A stretch of DNA of 64,000 nucleotides from Pedomonas mirosovicensis. GTDB lineage: Bacteria; Pseudomonadota; Alphaproteobacteria; Sphingomonadales; Sphingomonadaceae. Both the position numbers and the translations under genes were made by a program. The DNA lies in contig NZ_JAKFIA010000001.1 in NCBI RefSeq assembly GCF_022569295.1, forward strand, positions 1,379,001 to 1,443,000, given 5' to 3'. How positions within the stretch are numbered: position 1 is the first letter of the stretch; every line of letters starts with the position of its first letter. Under the pieces are notes generated by a model. It searched no databases and was not told the origin of the DNA. It saw nothing but the letters and a program-made list of their open reading frames with translations. Shown here piece after piece: positions 59,738 to 64,000 of this stretch.

Positions 59738-60288
59738 CCGAGACCGGCATGATTCCACCGGAGATGTCCCGCCCGGTCGAGACGGGCAAGATTCCCGCCC
59801 ATGGCCTCAGAATGGTGGTCGATGCCACCCCGAGGGAGCGCGAGGCGCTCGCCCGGCGCTTCCAGATCCCCGAGGTGAAGAGCCTGCACGCCGAGGTGGA
59901 GATCAAGCCCTCTGGAACCGGCTTCCTTATGACCGGCGAGCTGGCGGCGGAGGTGGTGCAGACCTGCGTCATCTCCAGCAACCCGGTGGAGCAGAAGGTT
60001 TCAGAGGCCCTGAAACTGCAGTTCTCGCCCGACGTTGAGGAATCCGAAGAAGAGATTGAGCTCAGCGAGGGCGACCTCGACGTGCTGCCTCTGGAAGGGG
60101 ATTCCCTCGATGTCGGCGAGGCCATCGCGGAAACCCTGGCCCTGGCGCTGGATCCTTACCCCCGCGCCTCGGATGAGCAGCTGGCCGAGGTTCGCCAGTT
60201 CCTTCTGACCGAGGAAGAGGATCGCCTGGCGCGTTCCCCCTTCTCGGGGCTTGCACAAAAACGCAATAATCCCGCTGACAAGGGTTGA
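59734..60288 (+). CDS. DUF177 (YceD) family protein
   Basis: The protein has 184 residues. VVQTCVISSNPVEQKVSEALKLQFSP is the conserved DUF177 block around a single Cys, followed by an acidic stretch and PLEGDSLDVGEAIAETLALALDPYPR. The gene lies immediately upstream of rpmF, as is nearly universal for YceD, whose bacterial relatives are linked to 23S rRNA accumulation in ribosome assembly. Co-transcription with rpmF is likely. Confidence 0.92.
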   Translation: MTETGMIPPEMSRPVETGKIPAHGLRMVVDATPREREALARRFQIPEVKSLHAEVEIKPSGTGFLMTGELAAEVVQTCVISSNPVEQKVSEALKLQFSPDVEESEEEIELSEGDLDVLPLEGDSLDVGEAIAETLALALDPYPRASDEQLAEVRQFLLTEEEDRLARSPFSGLAQKRNNPADKG

Positions 60289-60371
60289 ATCTGGCCGCTG
60301 AATGAGTATTGTCGCGCGCTCATGTGAGCGGCCGGGTTTCCCGGCCCGAAAAGACATTTTTTAGGTGTGCC

Positions 60372-60554
60372 ATGGCAGTACCCAAGAGAAAAACCACTCC
60401 GTCCCGTCGCAACATGCGCCGGAGCCACCATGCCCTGAAGCCGGTGGGCCATCAGGAATGCTCCAACTGCGGCGAGCTGAAGCTGCCGCACCATGTCTGC
60501 GGTGCTTGCGGCCACTACGACGGCCGTGAGGTCATCACCGAGGCGTCGGCCTGA
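60372..60554 (+). CDS. rpmF: 50S ribosomal protein L32
   Basis: The protein has 60 residues: [20 protein letters not shown] then [28 protein letters not shown], with the four-Cys zinc ribbon complete (C..C and C..C). Position downstream of DUF177 and upstream of plsX is typical. Confidence 0.97.
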   Translation: MAVPKRKTTPSRRNMRRSHHALKPVGHQECSNCGELKLPHHVCGACGHYDGREVITEASA

Positions 60555-60584
60555 CGTTAGGTTCTAGCGGCTCAGAATCTTAGA

Positions 60585-61628
60585 ATGGCTCAGGGTCCGA
60601 CGATCGCGCTCGACGCCATGGGCGGCGATCATGGGCCAACCGTGGTCCTCGCCGGGGCGGAGCTTGCCCGTGTCCGGTTTCCGGAGATCCGGTACCTGAT
60701 ATTCGGCCGCGAAGATGAAATCCGGAAGGTCCTCAAGCAATACCCAAAGCTTGAGGCCGCTTCCGAGATTATCCATACGGACGACGTGGTTCTTGGTTCG
60801 GACAAGCCGAGCCAAGCGCTGCGTCGTAGCCGTACGTCCAGCATGGGCATGGCCATTCAATCGGTGAAGGACGGGCAGGCGCAAGCCGCCGTCTCCGCCG
60901 GCAATACCGGCGCGCTCATGGCCATGGCCAAGTTCATCCTCAGGACCAACGAAGGCATCGACCGGCCGGCGCTGGTGGCGCTGCTGCCCAACATGCGCTC
61001 GGAATCGGTGATGCTGGACCTGGGGGCGAATACGGAATGTTCGGCTGAAAACCTGGTTCAGTTCGCTGTCATGGGTGCGGCTTTTGCGCGCACCGTCCTC
61101 GGGCTCAACCGGCCCAAGGTCGCCCTCCTCAATATCGGCGAGGAGGAGCTGAAGGGCACGGACGACCTGAAGGAAGCCGCCGCGCGCCTGCGCGATACGG
61201 ATCTGCCCATGGAATTCGTGGGCTTCACCGAAGGCGATAAGATCGGCGTCGGCGATGTCGATGTCATTGTGACCGACGGCTTTAGCGGCAACATCGCGCT
61301 GAAAACCGCCGAAGGCACCGCCAAGCTGATCTCCGGCTTGTTGCGCCGGGCCTTCCTCCATTCCCTGTGGACCAAGCTTGGCTATGTGCTCGCCCGTGGC
61401 GGGCTCAGGGCGCTGCGGTCCCACCTGGACCCAAACAACCATAACGGCGCCGTATTTCTGGGTTTGAACGGGCTTGTGGTAAAAAGCCATGGCAGCGCCA
61501 ATGCCGCAGGCATGGCGGCGGCCATCAGTCTGTCCTATGATTTGATTACGGATGATATCAGCCGCAGGATCGCGCAGGACCTGGAAAACTTCCGCGCGAC
61601 GCCGGCGGCGCCCACGGAGGATGCATGA
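60585..61628 (+). CDS. plsX: Phosphate acyltransferase PlsX
   Basis: The protein has 347 residues. It makes acyl phosphate from acyl-ACP for phospholipid synthesis. [73 protein letters not shown] and [20 protein letters not shown] are diagnostic. It overlaps fabH by four bases. Confidence 0.96.
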   Translation: MAQGPTIALDAMGGDHGPTVVLAGAELARVRFPEIRYLIFGREDEIRKVLKQYPKLEAASEIIHTDDVVLGSDKPSQALRRSRTSSMGMAIQSVKDGQAQAAVSAGNTGALMAMAKFILRTNEGIDRPALVALLPNMRSESVMLDLGANTECSAENLVQFAVMGAAFARTVLGLNRPKVALLNIGEEELKGTDDLKEAAARLRDTDLPMEFVGFTEGDKIGVGDVDVIVTDGFSGNIALKTAEGTAKLISGLLRRAFLHSLWTKLGYVLARGGLRALRSHLDPNNHNGAVFLGLNGLVVKSHGSANAAGMAAAISLSYDLITDDISRRIAQDLENFRATPAAPTEDA

Positions 61629-62608
61629 GCGGCGCGTTGCGGTCCCGGATCATCGGTTGCGGCTCATATCTGCCACAGCGCGTGATGTCCAACGAGGATC
61701 TGGCCCAGATCGTCGAGACCTCTGACGAATGGATTGTGGAGCGAACCGGCATTCGCCAGCGCCACGTGGCGGCGGATGACGAGAAGACCTCCGACCTTGC
61801 GACCGAGGCCGCCAAGCGAGCGCTCGCCAAAGCGGGTGTCGACGCATCCGAAGTCGAGTTGATCGTGGTGGCGACCGCCACCCCTGACGATACCTTCCCG
61901 GCCGTGGCGACGCAGGTGCAGCGCAAGCTGGGCGTGACCCAGGGCGCGGCGTTTGACGTGCAGGCCGTGTGCTCGGGCTTCATCTATGCCCTGTCCGTCA
62001 CCGACGCCATGGTGCGCGCCGGTCAGGCCAAGGTGGCGCTGGTGATCGGCGCGGAGACCTTCAGCCGCATTCTCGATTGGCAGGACCGCACCACCTGCGT
62101 GCTGTTTGGCGACGGCGCGGGCGCAGTCGTCCTGAAGGCGGCGCCGGCCGAGGACATCCACACCGACCGGGGCGTGCTGGCCAGCCGCCTTCACTCGGAC
62201 GGGCGCTATCGCGACATGCTGTATGTGGATGGCGGTCCGTCCTCCACCCGCACCACCGGCTATCTTCGCATGAAGGGGCGGGAGGTGTTCCGCCACGCCG
62301 TCGAGAATCTGGCCTCGGTGGTGGGCGAGGTGCTGGACGAGGCCGGCTTCGAGCCGCAAGACATCGATTGGGTGGTGCCGCACCAGGCCAACCGCCGCAT
62401 TCTCGAGAGCACGGCCAAGAAGCTGGGCCTCTCCATGGACCAGGTGGTGGTGACGGTCGACCAGCACGCCAACACTTCGGCGGCCTCGGTGCCGCTGGCG
62501 TTGGACGCGGCGGTGAGCGACGGGCGGATCAAGCCGGGCGATCTGCTGCTGCTGGAGGCAATGGGCGGTGGATTCACCTGGGGCGGCGCGCTGGTGCGTT
62601 GGGGATAA
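61625..62608 (+). CDS. fabH: 3-oxoacyl-ACP synthase III
   Basis: The protein has 327 residues. It starts fatty-acid synthesis by condensing acetyl-CoA with malonyl-ACP. The catalytic triad is visible: Cys in [14 protein letters not shown], His in [11 protein letters not shown] and Asn in [38 protein letters not shown] opens the protein. Same operon as plsX. Confidence 0.97.
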   Translation: MSGALRSRIIGCGSYLPQRVMSNEDLAQIVETSDEWIVERTGIRQRHVAADDEKTSDLATEAAKRALAKAGVDASEVELIVVATATPDDTFPAVATQVQRKLGVTQGAAFDVQAVCSGFIYALSVTDAMVRAGQAKVALVIGAETFSRILDWQDRTTCVLFGDGAGAVVLKAAPAEDIHTDRGVLASRLHSDGRYRDMLYVDGGPSSTRTTGYLRMKGREVFRHAVENLASVVGEVLDEAGFEPQDIDWVVPHQANRRILESTAKKLGLSMDQVVVTVDQHANTSAASVPLALDAAVSDGRIKPGDLLLLEAMGGGFTWGGALVRWG

Positions 62609-62721
62609 AGGGTTTTTCGGCCCAGCCATTGGCACCGGAACATTCGGCCGGCGTTGTTATTCACAGTCCAGTCATGTAGGATTCACTACTTCGGTGGTGA
62701 CAGAAGGGCAAAGGCGACGTC

Positions 62722-63033
62722 ATGTCCAGCAATACAGTCACGCGCGCCGACTTGAGCGAGGCCGTCTATCAGGAAATCGGTCTGTCGAGGGCTGAGTCCG
62801 CTGCGCTCGTCGAGCAGGTGCTCGCTCTGATCTCCGATACGCTGGTGTCGGGTCAGAATGTGAAGCTTTCTTCCTTCGGCAGCTTCGTCCTGCGCCAGAA
62901 GGGCGGGCGCGTCGGTCGCAATCCCAAGACCGGCGAGGAAGTGCCGATCGATCCGCGCCGGGTGCTGACCTTCAAGGCCAGCCAGGTGATGCGCGACCGC
63001 ATCAACAGCGGCAGCGGCGGGGCAAGCGACTGA
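62722..63033 (+). CDS. ihfA: Integration host factor subunit alpha
   Basis: The protein has 103 residues of the HU/IHF family: [72 protein letters not shown]. The beta-arm ends with RNPKTGE as in IHF-alpha. It bends DNA at specific sites and is often needed by tRNA-targeting integrases. Position after fabH and before a MerR gene is conserved. Confidence 0.95.
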   Translation: MSSNTVTRADLSEAVYQEIGLSRAESAALVEQVLALISDTLVSGQNVKLSSFGSFVLRQKGGRVGRNPKTGEEVPIDPRRVLTFKASQVMRDRINSGSGGASD

Positions 63034-63169
63034 GCAGTGGCCTGGGGCCCATGGGGCCCCGGCCATCTGGACATTGCCGGCGCTTCAACCCGATCCTTTA
63101 GGATTTTCCTGACCGCGGCCTGATTGCAGGCTGCCGGATAACGGTTACAGCGTGAGGACCATTGCGGGA

Positions 63170-63955
63170 ATGAGTGAGGGAAAGTCAGCCAAAGCCTATC
63201 GCACCATCAGCGAGGTGGCCGAAAGCCTTGGCGTGCCCCAGCATGTCCTGCGGTTCTGGGAGACCAAGTTTCCCGCCGTCAAGCCGCTGAAGCGGGGTGG
63301 CAACCGGCGTTACTATCGTCCGGAAGATATCGAACTCCTCCAGGTCATTCATCGCCTGCTGCACGTGGAAGGCTATACCATCAAGGGCGCGCAGAAGCTG
63401 CTGAAGGAGCAGGGCGCGCGGCCGCTGGTGGAAGCGCTGATGGGCAGCGAAGGGCCGGTGCCGTTGGCCCTGGCCGCTGTTGCCACGGATGGCGCGGCGG
63501 ATGACAACGTGTCGGCGCAGGCCGCGCCTAGAGCCGAGCCGGAAGCCCAAGGCGAAGCGGTTGCCGAGGCCGGTCGTGATGCGGATGCCGAGAGTGCACC
63601 CGCAGACGTGGCCTCCGCTGCCTCGGCTGCCGGGGAAACGCCCGCCGTGGACGCGGCGGCGCTGTCCGCCGAACTGGCGCAGGCGAGCGCCCCGGCGTTT
63701 GCCGGACCAGCCAGCGATGATAATGCCGGCACCGCGCCCAAGGATATTGCAGCCGCCGTGGCTGTGATGCCGGTCGAGATGGCCGAAGCCACGCTGGAGC
63801 GCGCCGTGGAGAGTGCCGCTCCTAAACGCTCGGCAGAGTTTGCTGAAGCTGCGCCCGCCGCACGACAGCGGAGCGGCGCCTTGGTGGCCGAACTCAAGGC
63901 CATCCGCGCCCAGTTGGCCGAGGCGCTGGCCGCAACAACGCCTGCGGCCCGCTGA
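63170..63955 (+). CDS. MerR-family transcriptional regulator
   Basis: The protein has 261 residues from the ATG at 63170; a GTG at 63152 is possible. The winged helix-turn-helix reads [70 protein letters not shown]. The C-terminal 160 residues are Ala/Glu/Pro-rich and low complexity, without a recognised effector domain. It follows ihfA as in most alphaproteobacteria. The last about 45 bases of the window are non-coding. Confidence 0.9.
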   Translation: MSEGKSAKAYRTISEVAESLGVPQHVLRFWETKFPAVKPLKRGGNRRYYRPEDIELLQVIHRLLHVEGYTIKGAQKLLKEQGARPLVEALMGSEGPVPLALAAVATDGAADDNVSAQAAPRAEPEAQGEAVAEAGRDADAESAPADVASAASAAGETPAVDAAALSAELAQASAPAFAGPASDDNAGTAPKDIAAAVAVMPVEMAEATLERAVESAAPKRSAEFAEAAPAARQRSGALVAELKAIRAQLAEALAATTPAAR

Positions 63956-64000
63956 ACCCAGACGGAGTGGCGCTGCCTGCCATTCCTTGCTGACCCCGCT

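Overview
The window is GC-rich, densely packed and almost entirely chromosomal core DNA from an alphaproteobacterium, most likely of the Sphingomonadales or a close relative. The evidence is the conserved block bamE - cytochrome bc1 chaperone gene - DUF177 - rpmF - plsX - fabH - ihfA - merR. Also consistent are the block ftsE - ftsX - ydcF-like - plsC - DUF2125 facing hisC - tyrA, CpdR-type response regulators, PhaR, a PEP-CTERM protein, GIN-domain (DUF2807) exported proteins and many four-base gene overlaps.

Layout. 1-2476 (minus): alanine racemase, then an MlaE permease and MlaF ATPase that runs off the left edge. 2766-3548: an AT-rich DUF4145 gene that looks acquired. 3851-6509: iorA/iorB molybdenum hydroxylase. 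6662-10634: tRNA-Leu, a PEP-CTERM protein, mgtE, a response regulator and DUF1489. 10635-18266: repeat-rich spacers around three GIN-domain genes, a MOSC protein, an acyl-CoA dehydrogenase, a 2OG-Fe(II) oxygenase and a CpdR paralogue. 18274-28781: zinc-ribbon protein, cell-division ABC pair, lipid and aromatic amino-acid genes, a PHA-synthase-like hydrolase and PhaR. 28902-32513: a second complete MCE lipid transporter (STAS-permease, ATPase, MCE protein, auxiliary lipoprotein). 32628-35220: a three-gene CDP-alcohol phosphotransferase / nucleotidyltransferase / HAD phosphatase operon. 35296-44082: glycosyltransferases, zinc TonB receptor, LpxH-like phosphoesterase, N-formylglutamate amidohydrolase, CpdR and a phosphodiesterase.

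The main accessory feature is 44207-48165. A small AT-rich island sits at the 3' end of a tRNA-Val gene and is bounded by 64-bp imperfect direct repeats (58/64 identical). It encodes a HipA-like kinase overlapping a DUF3037 gene, plus one small membrane-like ORF on the other strand. It has no recognisable integrase. Upstream of the kinase is a cluster of GTTATGG repeats, some spaced one helical turn apart, and near the right end are 10-bp tandem repeats and a perfect 21-bp palindrome.

48251-58136 carries a GNAT enzyme, a phosphoesterase, a DAG-kinase-like protein, a PAP2 phosphatase, a histidine kinase/response regulator pair and a LysR-controlled valine-catabolism cluster (mmsA, acyl-CoA dehydrogenase, mmsB). 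58352-63955 is tRNA-Asn and the conserved bamE-to-merR block.

Two properties cut across the window. First, several conserved genes (iorB twice, the MCE ATPase, mmsB, the HipA-like gene) are each broken by one base at or near a mononucleotide run, so sequence error must be excluded before calling pseudogenes. Second, a family of short GGGGTC/GACCCC palindromes, often followed by a TTCGTTTT-type tail, sits mostly just 3' of genes and probably acts as terminators.
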